Assembly (NCBI GenBank): GCA_910587755.1
Contig: CAJUNZ010000002.1
Coordinates: forward strand, 903-64,902
Direction: 5' to 3'
DNA: 64,000 bases
Source: an uncultured Acetatifactor sp.
Lineage (GTDB): Bacteria > Bacillota > Clostridia > Lachnospirales > Lachnospiraceae
Numbering within the stretch: the stretch's first letter is position 1; every line of letters begins with the position of its first letter. The position numbers and the translations under genes were made by a program. Shown here piece after piece: positions 26,777 through 35,700 of this stretch. Under the pieces are notes generated by a model, which had not been told where the DNA came from, searched no databases, and saw only the letters and a list, made by a program, of their open reading frames with translations.

Positions 26777-27355
26777 CTATTTTACCAGGCCCATGCCCAT
26801 TTCCTCACAGGAAGCATGGAACCACGCCTTTCCTATAATATCCGTCTCCTTCACGGGGCCGATATTGGCCGAGCGGCTGTCCTCGCTGTTGCCCGGATTG
26901 TCGCCGATGCAGAAGTACTCCTCGCTTCCCAGCGTAAACTCGTTGGCGGCGATCCCGGGATCCAGAAGCTTCTCTGTCACCCAGGGACTCACTTCCCCGT
27001 TCACATACAGAATGCCCCCCTGGATCAGCACTTTGTCCCCCGGCACTGCCGCCACCCTCTTTACATAATAGTGTGTGTTTTCATTGCCGTTGGGCAGGAA
27101 TACCACCACATCCCCCGCCTTGGGAGAGGAGATCTGATAGACAAAAGAATTGATAAATATCAGCTGCCCGTTGTACAGCGTGGGCTCCATGGACACACCC
27201 ACCACATTGGTAGTCACCCCCAGAAAAATATTCAGCACCACCGCGATAAATACCGCCGCACCGATCCCGAATATCCAGCTGAAAATCTCCCTCACCAGGG
27301 CCGGACTTATTTTCTTTTTTCTCTTGTAAAAGCTGAGTCCCCTGTTCTTCGTCAT
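26777..27355 (-). CDS. lepB: Signal peptidase I (second of two)
   Basis: A 192-residue signal peptidase I. A basic N-terminus (KRKKKI) precedes one membrane helix, then Ser in VVGVSMEPTLYNG, Lys in YVKRVAAVPGDKV and GDNPGNSEDSRSA. The open frame reaches 27478, but its first 41 residues (Cys- and Trp-rich) do not look like this family; the ATG at 27355 (MTKNRGLSFYKR) is preferred despite a weak ribosome site. It is close in kind to the other lepB but not a recent copy: the two proteins differ throughout. Confidence 0.93.
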   Translation of the reverse strand: MTKNRGLSFYKRKKKISPALVREIFSWIFGIGAAVFIAVVLNIFLGVTTNVVGVSMEPTLYNGQLIFINSFVYQISSPKAGDVVVFLPNGNENTHYYVKRVAAVPGDKVLIQGGILYVNGEVSPWVTEKLLDPGIAANEFTLGSEEYFCIGDNPGNSEDSRSANIGPVKETDIIGKAWFHASCEEMGMGLVK

Positions 27356-27480
27356 GTCAATTTCTGCCCGCGGGTCCCGTCCTTTCCACCGTCCGCAAAT
27401 AACCGGCGTATCCGTTGTTTTCCGACAGTTCCAAAAAAAGTCAAAAGGACAACTACAGAAGTAATTGCCCTTTCCCATTC

Positions 27481-27825
27481 TTACCTAGCCTCTTTTACTT
27501 TTGCCTTCTTACCGATCCGGCCCCTCAAGTAGTTCAGCTTGGCACGCCTTACACGGCCTCTCCTGACTACTTCAATCTTTTCAACATTGGGCGAATGCAG
27601 GGGCCATGTCTTCTCCACGCCTACGCCATTGGAGATCTTCCTGACAGTAAATGTCTCCCGGCTGCTGCCGCCCTGTCTCTTCAGGACGATGCCCTCGAAT
27701 ATCTGAATCCTCTCCCGGTTGCCTTCCTTGATCTTTCCGTAAACTTTTACCGTGTCGCCAACCGAAAACTGGTCAACTTTTTCCTTCAGCTGCTCTGCCT
27801 CAATTTCTCTGATAATGTCACTCAT
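27481..27825 (-). CDS. rplS: 50S ribosomal protein L19
   Basis: A 114-residue ribosomal protein at the 30S-50S interface. Family segments [20 protein letters not shown] and [14 protein letters not shown] are present. AAGGAGG just before the ATG supports the start. A promoter lies at the end of trmD and a leader of about 160 bases precedes the gene. Firm call. Confidence 0.98.
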   Translation of the reverse strand: MSDIIREIEAEQLKEKVDQFSVGDTVKVYGKIKEGNRERIQIFEGIVLKRQGGSSRETFTVRKISNGVGVEKTWPLHSPNVEKIEVVRRGRVRRAKLNYLRGRIGKKAKVKEAR

Positions 27826-28011
27826 TATGAGCCTCCTTCATAAAATGGATGTTCTTATTACCCGGAGTTTCTTCAGGAATTGCCGAATAAAGCAATGGCC
27901 TGTTCCCACCCGCTCCCTGGAAAAGGGATAAAAAACGCGCTCTCCCGGTAACAGAGGACCATCTTGTCTTCACAACATTAAAATTTTACCATATCCCCGG
28001 GCGGTTTGCAA
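27826..28011 (-). promoter_or_regulatory. rplS promoter and leader
   Basis: TTGCAA (28011-28006) and TAAAAT (27988-27983), 17 bases apart with an extended TGG, overlap the trmD stop codon. The leader of about 150 bases (27826-27980) has no gene. Other Firmicutes carry an autoregulatory L19 leader RNA; a match here was not established, and only short hairpins are evident by eye. Confidence 0.6.
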
Positions 28012-29380
28012 GCTTTTTTTCCAGACGCCAGAAAGATTTTCCCGCCCTGTAGAATCCCAGTTTTTCCAGCAGGGCCCAGGCCCCCTGGTTTTCTGCGGGG
28101 ACATGCCCGTAAGGGGTACGCCCCTTCTCCAGAAGCAGATTCACCACACAGGCGGTGAGCGCCGTCCCAAATCCCTGTCTGCGGCTGGTTTCTTCCACAA
28201 AAAGCATACCAAAGCGCCCTTCCCTGTGAAGGCCTGCCGCTCCCACCGGACGCCCTGCCTCAAATGCCCCGTACAAAGCCCCGGCCCGGATGGAATCCTC
28301 CAGACCGTCCAGTTGGCAGAATCCCCGGATCTCTTCAAGGGACTCCATGGTCAGACGCCGGATCTCTCTCTTTACAGGCAGGGACACCCGTCTGGTGTAA
28401 AGCACCTGGATGTACTCACAGGAGGGCTGAAATCCTCCTTTCAGGAGCAAATCTCTTATCAGGGGATGGGATGTAACCACAGTACCGGCCTCCTGGGGAA
28501 CCAGACCTGCCAGAATCTCACAGCTCTCCTCCCGGGCCGCCTCCCCCATACAGACCCCGGCCTTCCGGTCATACAATAGCACATCTCCCTGTCCGGCATA
28601 AAGGATCTCACAGCGTCCCTCCGCCAGGCTTTCCATCATATGAATATGACACCGCTTGTCCCTGGCCAGCTCTCCGGCCAACTGCCGGCGTCTTAGATAC
28701 CGCTCATACAGATCCGGCCTCCGCAGAGACGTGCGCGCTTCTGACTGCTCCAGACGCCAGGCGGTGATCTGACGGTGATTGCCTGACAGCAGCACCTTTG
28801 GAACCTTCTTTCCCCGCCACACCTCCGGCCGGGAATACTGAGGATATTCCAACAGGTCATTGTCAAAACTCTCCTCCTGCCAGGAGAGTTCATTGCCCAG
28901 AACCCCGGGAACCAGCCTGGCCACGGCGTCTATCATCACCATGGCGGCCAGCTCTCCTCCTGTGAGCACATAATCTCCGATAGAAACGTAATCGGTGACA
29001 ATCTCCTCCAGAACCCTCTCGTCCACTCCCTCATAATGCCCGCAGAGAAATACAATCTCCTTCTCCCCCGCCAGTTCCCTGGCCATCTCCTGGGTGAAAG
29101 GGGTTCCCTGGGGGGTCACATACACGGTGCGCAGCGCCCTTCCTCCGGTAACTGCCCTGTGGGCATCAAAAACAGGCTGGGCCTGCAGCAGCATCCCGGC
29201 CCCTCCTCCATAAGAATAGTCATCCACTTTTCTATGCCGCTCTAAGGTATGGTCTCTGATATCCACCGCATTCAGGGAAATGATCCCTTTCTCCACTGCC
29301 CTGCCGATGATACTGGGGGCCAGTCCCTGCCGGATCATCTCAGGAAATAAAGTCAGCACATGAAACTTTATCTCTCCCAT
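27986..29380 (-). CDS. trmD: tRNA (m1G37) methyltransferase TrmD fused to a GNAT acetyltransferase
   Basis: Residues 1 to about 230 are a full TrmD, which methylates G37 of tRNAs: KFHVLTLFPEMI, DYSYGGGAGML, IGDYVLTGGELAA and the C-terminal LSGNHRQITAWRLEQS. Normal TrmD stops near 240-250. Here the frame continues without a break for about 230 more residues that form a GNAT N-acetyltransferase, with FVEETSRRQGFGTALTA (acetyl-CoA loop) and NQGAWALLEKLGFYRAG. The join is near 28690. rimM lies upstream and rplS downstream, the usual order. TrmD is certain; the acetyl acceptor is unknown. A missed stop from a sequencing error is possible but would need to keep both halves in frame. Confidence 0.93.
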   Translation of the reverse strand: MGEIKFHVLTLFPEMIRQGLAPSIIGRAVEKGIISLNAVDIRDHTLERHRKVDDYSYGGGAGMLLQAQPVFDAHRAVTGGRALRTVYVTPQGTPFTQEMARELAGEKEIVFLCGHYEGVDERVLEEIVTDYVSIGDYVLTGGELAAMVMIDAVARLVPGVLGNELSWQEESFDNDLLEYPQYSRPEVWRGKKVPKVLLSGNHRQITAWRLEQSEARTSLRRPDLYERYLRRRQLAGELARDKRCHIHMMESLAEGRCEILYAGQGDVLLYDRKAGVCMGEAAREESCEILAGLVPQEAGTVVTSHPLIRDLLLKGGFQPSCEYIQVLYTRRVSLPVKREIRRLTMESLEEIRGFCQLDGLEDSIRAGALYGAFEAGRPVGAAGLHREGRFGMLFVEETSRRQGFGTALTACVVNLLLEKGRTPYGHVPAENQGAWALLEKLGFYRAGKSFWRLEKKLANRPGIW

Positions 29381-29414
29381 ATATTCCGCCTCGCCATAAC
29401 TGTGACGGTGCAGG

Positions 29415-29960
29415 TCACAGCTCTTCCAGGCCTTCCAGAATGTGAACTTTCACAAACCCGGCCTCCACATCCACTTCCAGCACACACTGTCTGATGGCCG
29501 GCAGAAGAATCTCCTTCCCTGTGGATAACCCTATCACATACACGTCATTGGCCCCAGTCTGCATCACATCCTTCAGCAGGCCGATCTCCTGTCCGTCCTC
29601 ATTCAGAACAGAGAGTCCTATCAGATCCGCCACATAGTATTCGTCCCGGGACAACCTGACTGCATTTTCCCTGGGAACCATAAGTGATGCCCTGCGGTAC
29701 TGCTGAGCCTGCTCTATCGAATCTATCCCCTTGAATTTCAGAATGACGGTCTGGCCCGAAAACTTCACGTCCTCAACCTCCAGAGTCTGTGCCTCCCCGG
29801 AGGGGACCAGATGTGCCCCGTCAGGCCCGGTTTCCCTGCAGATGATCACTTCTTTCAAGCGTTTAAACCGCCTGGCATCGTCCGTGGTGGGATATACCTT
29901 CACTTCCCCCCGCAGGCCATGGGACGAAGTGATCACCCCAACCTGAAAATATTTTTCCAT
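29415..29960 (-). CDS. rimM: Ribosome maturation factor RimM
   Basis: Helps mature the 30S head by binding ribosomal protein S19. The protein is 181 residues, with the N-terminal barrel (YFQVGVITSSHGLRGEVKVY) and the C-terminal PRC-barrel domain (YYVADLIGLSVLNEDGQEIG, ending VEAGFVKVHILEGL). GGGAGGGAACTGAAT before the ATG supports the start. It lies between khpA and trmD, the standard order. Confidence 0.97.
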   Translation of the reverse strand: MEKYFQVGVITSSHGLRGEVKVYPTTDDARRFKRLKEVIICRETGPDGAHLVPSGEAQTLEVEDVKFSGQTVILKFKGIDSIEQAQQYRRASLMVPRENAVRLSRDEYYVADLIGLSVLNEDGQEIGLLKDVMQTGANDVYVIGLSTGKEILLPAIRQCVLEVDVEAGFVKVHILEGLEEL

Positions 29961-30044
29961 ATTCAGTTCCCTCCCGGTTCACAGCATTTTACCGAAAAAT
30001 TAAGAGGGAGGAAACCGGCTGTGCGGCCTCCCCCCTGCCTGCGC

Positions 30045-30272
30045 TTATACAATCTCAACATCCACATTTCCTTTTCCACGGGATGATGCTGCTTTTACGA
30101 CAGAACGAATCGACTTGGCGATCCTGCCCTGTTTGCCGATAACCTTGCCCATATCGGATGCAGCTACATGAAGTTCTATGACTGTATTCCCGCCCTCGGT
30201 TTTCTCGGTGACAACAATCTCATCCGGGTGGTCCACAAGAGCTTTCGCAATAACTTCCACTAATTCCTTCAT
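30045..30272 (-). CDS. khpA: KH-domain RNA-binding protein KhpA
   Basis: A 75-residue single KH domain protein with the GxxG loop in MGKVIGKQGRIAKSIR. In Gram-positive bacteria KhpA pairs with KhpB (Jag) and binds RNA, affecting cell elongation and translation. It sits between rpsP and rimM, its usual place. A firm call on size, motif and position. Confidence 0.96.
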   Translation of the reverse strand: MKELVEVIAKALVDHPDEIVVTEKTEGGNTVIELHVAASDMGKVIGKQGRIAKSIRSVVKAASSRGKGNVDVEIV

Positions 30273-30297
30273 AAGCCACCTCTTGCTGAAACCAGAA

Positions 30298-30543
30298 CTA
30301 CTTCTCTATGCCGGCAATCTTAAACAGCTTTCCCACTGTATCCGTGGGCTGCGCGCCGTTTGCCAGCCACTTCTTGGCCAGCTCCTCATTGATCTTAAAT
30401 GTGCTGGGGTCGGTGCTGGGATCATAGGTTCCGATCTCTTCAATGAACCTGCCGTCCCTGGGAGAACGGGAATCAGCTACAATGATTCTATAAAAAGGAG
30501 CCTTCTTCTGTCCCATTCTTCTCAATCTGATCTTTACTGCCAT
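30298..30543 (-). CDS. rpsP: 30S ribosomal protein S16
   Basis: An 81-residue ribosomal protein with the family opening [20 protein letters not shown] and the conserved [20 protein letters not shown]. It lies after ffh and before khpA. Normal length, intact sequence. Confidence 0.98.
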   Translation of the reverse strand: MAVKIRLRRMGQKKAPFYRIIVADSRSPRDGRFIEEIGTYDPSTDPSTFKINEELAKKWLANGAQPTDTVGKLFKIAGIEK

Positions 30544-30651
30544 TTTCTTACCTCTTTCTGCCGCTCCTGCGGCTGTTAAATTCTTTTGCTATCTATGAAA
30601 AGACCCTGCGAGGGGGAGTCTGAAACCATGCCCTCGGATCCTTTTCACCTG

Positions 30652-32019
30652 TTAAAACGGGAACTTTCCGCCCCCCATGCCAGGGAAACCGCCCATGCGC
30701 CTTCGGCCCTTTCCGCCTCCGCCAAACTGCTTCATCATCTTCTGGCTCTGCTCAAACTGCTTGATAAAGCGGTTCACCACGGCAATGTCCACCCCGGCTC
30801 CTTTGGCAATGCGGTGCTTCCGGCGGGGATTCAGAAGCTTGGGATTTCTCCGCTCCTCTTTCGTCATGGAGAGAACGATGGCCTCCATCCGCTTGAGCTG
30901 CTTTTCGTCAATCAATGACTCCAGGTCCGCCGACTTTCCGCCTATACCCGGCAGCATATTCAGTATGCTGGCCAGGCCTCCCATGTTGCGCATCTGCTTC
31001 ATGCTCTCCAAGTAGTCCTCAAAGTCGAACTTGCCCTTTTTCATGCGGCCCGCCATCTGCCGGCCTGTCTCTTCATCTATGTCAATGCTCTCCTGGGCCT
31101 TTTCAATCAGGGAGAGCACATCCCCCATTCCCAGGATTCTGTTGGCCATACGGTCCGGGTAGAACTGTTCCATATCGGACAGCTTCTCCCCCATGCTCAC
31201 ATACAGGATGGGCCTTCCGGTGACAGCCTTGATGGACAGCGCCGCGCCGCCCCTGGTGTCCCCGTCCATCTTGGAGAGAACCACACCGTCAATTCCGACT
31301 TTCTCGTCGAACTCCTTGGCCACGTTTACGGCGTCCTGGCCGGTCATGGCGTCCACCACCAGGAGGGTCTGGTGCACGGAGACATTTTCCTTGATCTCCC
31401 GCAGCTCCTCCATCATACTCTCATCCACATGGAGACGTCCCGCCGTGTCCAGAATCACCACATTGTGGCCGTTCTTTTCCGCAAATTTTACCGCCTCTCT
31501 GGCAATCTCCACCGGCTTGTGGTCCGTTCCCATGGAAAACACATCCACTTCCTGCTTTTTCCCATTGATCTGCAGCTGTTCAATGGCTGCAGGCCTGTAG
31601 ATATCGCAGGCGGCCAGAAGAGATTTCTTGCCCTTCAGCTTCAGCTTTCCGGCGATTTTCGCCGTGGCGGTGGTCTTACCTGCGCCCTGGAGCCCGGCCA
31701 TCATAATCACCGTGATGGATTTCCCCGGCTGCATGGCGATCTCTGTGGTCTCGCTTCCCATTAGGGAAATCATTTCCTCATTGACAATCTTGATGACCAT
31801 CTGACCCGGGTTGAGCCCGTTCATCACGTCCTGCCCCACAGCCCGCTCTTCCACTGACTTCACGAACTGTTTAACCACTTTAAAATTTACATCCGCCTCC
31901 AGGAGCGCCATCTTGACTTCCTTCAGGGCGGTCTTCACATCCTCCTGAGTGAGCCTGCCTTTGCTCCGGAGATTCTTAAATACGTTCTGCAGTTTATCCG
32001 TTAAACTCTCAAATGCCAC
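30652..32019 (-). CDS. ffh: Signal recognition particle GTPase Ffh
   Basis: The protein part of the SRP, which takes nascent membrane proteins to FtsY (encoded at 39090). It is 455 residues, with an N domain, a G domain carrying GLQGAGKTTATAKIAG, DTAGRLHVD and SKMDGDTRGGAA, and a methionine-rich M domain for 4.5S RNA and signal sequences (MKQMRNMGGLASILNMLPG). The glycine-rich tail is typical. It follows ylxM by 27 bases, as in other Firmicutes. Confidence 0.98.
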   Translation of the reverse strand: MAFESLTDKLQNVFKNLRSKGRLTQEDVKTALKEVKMALLEADVNFKVVKQFVKSVEERAVGQDVMNGLNPGQMVIKIVNEEMISLMGSETTEIAMQPGKSITVIMMAGLQGAGKTTATAKIAGKLKLKGKKSLLAACDIYRPAAIEQLQINGKKQEVDVFSMGTDHKPVEIAREAVKFAEKNGHNVVILDTAGRLHVDESMMEELREIKENVSVHQTLLVVDAMTGQDAVNVAKEFDEKVGIDGVVLSKMDGDTRGGAALSIKAVTGRPILYVSMGEKLSDMEQFYPDRMANRILGMGDVLSLIEKAQESIDIDEETGRQMAGRMKKGKFDFEDYLESMKQMRNMGGLASILNMLPGIGGKSADLESLIDEKQLKRMEAIVLSMTKEERRNPKLLNPRRKHRIAKGAGVDIAVVNRFIKQFEQSQKMMKQFGGGGKGRRRMGGFPGMGGGKFPF

Positions 32020-32046
32020 CTGACGCTCCTCACTGTCCCGGACTTT

Positions 32047-32421
32047 CTATATCTTCTCCAACAGGCCCCGGGAAAGCTTCCTGATGGCTTCCAGTCTCTC
32101 CACCGTTCCCATCCCGGCCGGCGCCCCCGCCTCTTCGGCAGACACCTCTTCCATTAAAGTCAGCCTTTCAATCTGGGCCACTACTTTCTTTGTCTCGGAA
32201 AATTTCTCCACCAGGTGAAGCTTTTCCTCATAACTCTGGAGGGTTTTATCACACCGCCTGATCAGGTCATGCACCCCCTGCCTGCTGATCCCCCGCTCCC
32301 CTGCGATCTCTCCCAGGGACAGGTCATTGTACAGCGCATCCTCATAGATGCTTCGCTGGTGTTCTGTCAGCAGTTCGCCGTAAAAATCAAATAACATAGT
32401 CCGTTCATATATTTTATCCAT
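32047..32421 (-). CDS. ylxM: YlxM-type putative DNA-binding protein
   Basis: A 124-residue helix-turn-helix protein. The N-terminal segment [21 protein letters not shown] and HTH core [20 protein letters not shown] define the YlxM family, which is nearly always encoded just before ffh and may bind RNA or DNA to affect SRP function. It has a strong promoter at 32440-32468, so it heads the SRP and ribosome operon. The C-terminal coiled stretch is a little longer than in many relatives. Confidence 0.95.
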   Translation of the reverse strand: MDKIYERTMLFDFYGELLTEHQRSIYEDALYNDLSLGEIAGERGISRQGVHDLIRRCDKTLQSYEEKLHLVEKFSETKKVVAQIERLTLMEEVSAEEAGAPAGMGTVERLEAIRKLSRGLLEKI

Positions 32422-32439
32422 AACATACCAACCTTGGGT

Positions 32440-32468
32440 ATCATACTACATAAAAAAAAGAGTGTCAA
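32440..32468 (-). promoter_or_regulatory. Strong sigma-A promoter for the ylxM-ffh operon
   Basis: TTGACA (32468-32463) and TATGAT (32445-32440) are exactly 17 bases apart, with an eight-T run in the spacer. The -10 ends 19 bases before the ylxM start codon. One of the best consensus matches in the window. Confidence 0.8.
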
Positions 32469-32489
32469 GTGTTTTTTCTTTACAGTACG

Positions 32490-32542
32490 GCATTTTTGTG
32501 TGTTAAATACTCACTTCTTATTATACCCATACTCAAAAATGC
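32490..32542. repeat. 9-base inverted repeat at the end of the broken GtrII gene
   Basis: GCATTTTTG (32490-32498) and CAAAAATGC (32534-32542) are perfect complements 35 bases apart. The right arm includes the last codons of the glucosyltransferase pseudogene. No T-run follows on either strand, so a terminator role is uncertain. Confidence 0.4.
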
Positions 32543-34161
32543 ACTACAACATACCCATTCCACTCTGCCACAGAACCTGCCATGGGCCACCTTGGCATTT
32601 CCGCTGCATACTTCTCCGCCTGTTCCTTCAATTCCAGATCTGTCATTGTCTTCAGGTCATATCCATGCATCTGAAGAAAATGCATAAGTTCCATGCCGGG
32701 ACTGTCGTAGGCATAAAGGCCCCAGTGGATGACAGAATACTGAGCCTCTCCCCCGAAAGAGTAACCATAAGGGCTGTAATATTTCTCTTTTAAATGGGGA
32801 TCCAGCCAGTCGGTCAAAAATGCTATCTTTGCAAACTCTCCGGAAGAAAAACCCGCATAATATCTCTTCACCAGTTCATAGGGCGGCAGATAGTCCCCGG
32901 TAAAAATCACTTCTGCCCCGTTCCCATACTCCCTGGCAACAGTCCTGGCTATCTCCTCCAGAACAGCCCTGTCATACTCATACTTTCGATAGTCTGTATA
33001 AAAATTATAATTTGATTCATAAGCCTGATTCCACACCAGGCAGGCGGTAAGTGCTGCGAACGCAATTTTCTCCCCTCTTCTGTTCCTGCGCACCATAAGC
33101 ACATACAGCAGCAGCACCGCCGATGCCACAAAAAAGGGCATATACTGACACGCCCGGTAAAGAGGAGGCTTCAGTTCCACAAAGGTTAAGATAACAGGAA
33201 TGAGTATCATGGCAAAGAACAGAGGAACAAACCACCCATTCTTCTTTTAAACGGTGCAGGCCACAGAGACGCCCCCAAACACTGCCGTTGCCGCCACATA
33301 CACCGCAACAGGAAAGTACACGGCACCATTGACAAAGTACACAAGCCAATATTTTTTCAACAGCATAAACACATTTTGCAGCAGTTCCCCGCTCTGAAAC
33401 AGCTGCAGGCCAATCAAATCCCTGGAAGCTTCCCTGGGAAGAGAAAAAAGTACGATAATAATATTTTGTATGACAAAACGCAGGACAATGCACCCTGCCG
33501 CCCCACAGACACACAGAAACAGATTCTGAAACAGCCACTTAAAAGTCAGTCGCTCCTTGTCTGCCATTCCCCGGAAAAACAGAATCATCACAACACCCAG
33601 CAGGTAAAGGATGATAAAAGACTCATAGCATCCCACAGCTCCCCACAGAGACAGCATGCTGAAAAAAACAGAGAGAACCCGGCCCCGGCGGGCCTTTTCC
33701 ATGCTGTCCATAAAGAACAACAGGGACAGAGCCGTCAAGACATATCCAACATCAACTCCGTCGTGATAATAGTACACCCATACTTCGCTGATAAAGGGAA
33801 ATGTCACAAAAGTACACGCAAACGCCGTGTATCCCAGAATTCCAATCCTGTCACCAAAAATACGCCTGACCAGGACACAAAACAGGACCCCTGCCACCAA
33901 CAAAAATACCCCCCCGGCAAGTTCTGTCATAAAAGGAGAAAACTCACTCATATGGAACAGTTTATTGATTAAAAATATGGTCCAACGCCCCATTACAACT
34001 TCCATTCCATCATCCAGATAAAACCCAACCATCGTATCATCCACACCGATGCTCTCATGGGTGATGGCAAAACCATAACCGCATACCGCTGCAATTATTG
34101 TGGCTGTGACAAAAAGCTTATGCCGGAGAAAATAACGTATCTCACCCCATAATCTTTCCAT
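32533..34161 (-). pseudogene. GtrII-type glucosyltransferase gene with an in-frame stop
   Basis: A multi-helix membrane protein of the GtrII/Glucos_trans_II type, which transfers lipid-linked glucose onto cell-surface glycans. The first 305 or so residues (MERLWGEIRYFLRHK...) hold eight or so helices and GVDDTMVGFYLDDGMEVVMGR-like loop sequence. A single TAA at 33249-33247 stops it. The same frame then continues without a shift (KKNGWFVPLFFAM...) for about 237 more residues to 32533. The total of about 540 residues is a normal length for the family. So this is one gene with a nonsense codon, not two genes. The start is the ATG at 34161, eight bases from GGAGG. Confidence 0.8.
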
Positions 34162-34310
34162 GCCTTTTTCCTCCGTTCCCAATGTTCAAAAACCGAATTT
34201 TTCAACAACACGTCTAACAAAATCAATCGCCTAAAAGATTATCTCAGGAATAAGTCTACCATATTTTTCGGTAGTTTACCATACGATTATGCAGCATTTA
34301 TTCAAAACAC

Positions 34311-34380
34311 TTTGACCGGCCCAGACAGCAAAAACAGGCATTGACCAGGGTGATAAAAAGCATATCCTGCCATTGACCAG
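34311..34380. promoter_or_regulatory. Three spaced TTGACC direct repeats upstream of the GtrII gene
   Basis: TTTGACCGG (34311-34319), ATTGACCAG (34340-34348) and ATTGACCAG (34372-34380) are direct repeats 29 and 32 bases apart, near three DNA turns. On the gene strand each reads CYGGTCAAWG. They lie 150-220 bases before the GtrII start, suitable for cooperative regulator binding. Seen directly; the regulator is unknown. Confidence 0.45.
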
Positions 34381-34623
34381 ATCGGTAAATTCACTATATT
34401 CCACAATACAGCTCCGTTTTATATCTTATATCATAAATTCAAACTCTTTTTTCTGCCTCCAAAATCACCTTCTCTCTCCTCCCCAGTGCCGTCTCCCCGT
34501 TCCCCTCAGCCCGCAAATTTGCCTCCTGATCACCTGAAAAAGGGGCAAAATTATCAATATTTTTAAGCAATTCCGGTTGCTGCGCTGCTGACCGTATACC
34601 CCAAAGTTCCAGAGAGATCCACA

Positions 34624-34656
34624 CAAAAAAAGACGGAAAAGCCCTGGCCTTCCCGC
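34624..34656 (-). terminator. Rho-independent terminator after the FIST-MCP operon
   Basis: On the minus strand GGGAAGGC pairs with GCTTTTCC (eight pairs including two G-U) around a CAGG loop, followed by GTCTTTTTTTG. It lies about 75 bases past the MCP gene stop. Confidence 0.7.
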
Positions 34657-34728
34657 CCTGATTCCATATCATTATTCCATTACCATATTACCATAACATA
34701 CCCTTCCAGTTCCTTCACAACATTAACT

Positions 34729-35667
34729 TTATTCCTTCTCACTGATAATGGGAGGAATCTGGGAGAGCATATTGTCCACATCTTCAAACATGGCGCTTTT
34801 GGTGGTTCCCAGCATGCTTGCCTGCTTAATGTGTTTTACCACTTCCTGGTACTGATCCCTGATGCCGTCAAAATACCGGCAGATCTCCTGAAGGGCCCTC
34901 TGAGAATTCTGAATCACACCGGAGATCTCCGTCTGCACCCCGGCCGCTCCCTCCGCCGCAGAAATTATCTGGACAAAGGACTCACCGGTGCCGTTCACAA
35001 GGCCCACACCCTGACTCAGAGTCTGGTTGGACTCCTGTATGCTGCTGCTGAGCTTATCCGCACCGGTTTCCACCGCATGGACTCCCGAGTCCACCTCCTC
35101 TGTCAGCTCCTTGATATCCGCCGCCAGTTCCCGGACCTTCTCAGCCACCACCGCAAAGCCCCTGCCCTGCTCTCCTGCCCTGGCAGCCTCAATGGAAGCA
35201 TTGATGGCAAGGATATTGGTCTCATCCGCGATGGACTTAATCTTGGCCATGCACTTCTGAATGCCCTCAATGGCATTCTCCAACAACTCAAAAGTGCTCT
35301 CCATATCCCCATATGCCTTCTGCACTTCCTGGGATGTGACCTTCAGATCCTCCACCATGCCCTGGGCTCTGTCCACCGTCCGAGTAATCTCCCCTTTTAC
35401 TTTCTCAAAATGTCCTGCCGCCTGGTTGATATTGGAGAAAGACTCCCCAAACTCTTCCAGCTGCATTTGAAAATGGTCCGCTTCACTGAGCACCTTGGAG
35501 AAAGTTCCCTCCACCTGCCCCAGTTCAAACAGAGATTCCACTTCTTTGCGCGCAAGTTCTTTCTCATATTCCTTCAGGCTGTCTGCCACATGAAGCACAG
35601 GATAGAGGCTTTTATCCTCATGACTGTTTCGGCCCTGTTTATTTGAATCCTTTCTAGAAAAAATCAT
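34729..35667 (-). CDS. Soluble methyl-accepting chemotaxis-type signalling protein
   Basis: About 312 residues with no membrane helix. The N-terminal 60 residues are charged; the rest is the long coiled-coil hairpin of MCP signalling domains, with the tip [20 protein letters not shown] and [16 protein letters not shown]. This tip normally contacts CheA and CheW. It ends IPPIISEKE with no CheR-docking pentapeptide. The upstream gene encodes a FIST sensor protein, so the FIST protein may deliver the input. The start is set at [11 protein letters not shown], seven bases after GCGGGG; ATG 35673 and TTG 35685 are alternatives. No che genes are in the window. Confidence 0.88.
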   Translation of the reverse strand: MIFSRKDSNKQGRNSHEDKSLYPVLHVADSLKEYEKELARKEVESLFELGQVEGTFSKVLSEADHFQMQLEEFGESFSNINQAAGHFEKVKGEITRTVDRAQGMVEDLKVTSQEVQKAYGDMESTFELLENAIEGIQKCMAKIKSIADETNILAINASIEAARAGEQGRGFAVVAEKVRELAADIKELTEEVDSGVHAVETGADKLSSSIQESNQTLSQGVGLVNGTGESFVQIISAAEGAAGVQTEISGVIQNSQRALQEICRYFDGIRDQYQEVVKHIKQASMLGTTKSAMFEDVDNMLSQIPPIISEKE

Positions 35668-35700
35668 TCTCATACCCCGCTTCAAATTTTTGCTGTACCT

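Larger units (their letters stand above)
34162..34728. other. AT-rich intergenic stretch between the GtrII and MCP genes
   Basis: It holds three TTGACC direct repeats (34311-34380), a terminator (34624-34656), and no convincing gene. A 77-codon open frame at 34439-34672 lies across the terminator and has no ribosome site or recognisable content. Confidence 0.65.

Noticed and set aside
30544..30651. 4.5S or other small RNA next to ffh
   Set aside because: The gap is about 110 bases and has no conserved SRP RNA sequence that I can recognise.
32533..33210. Separate small gene after the GtrII frame
   Set aside because: It is in the same frame as the GtrII gene with 12 codons and one stop between, so it is the 3' part of that gene.
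34439..34672. 77-codon open frame on the minus strand
   Set aside because: It spans a likely terminator, has no ribosome site and its protein resembles nothing.
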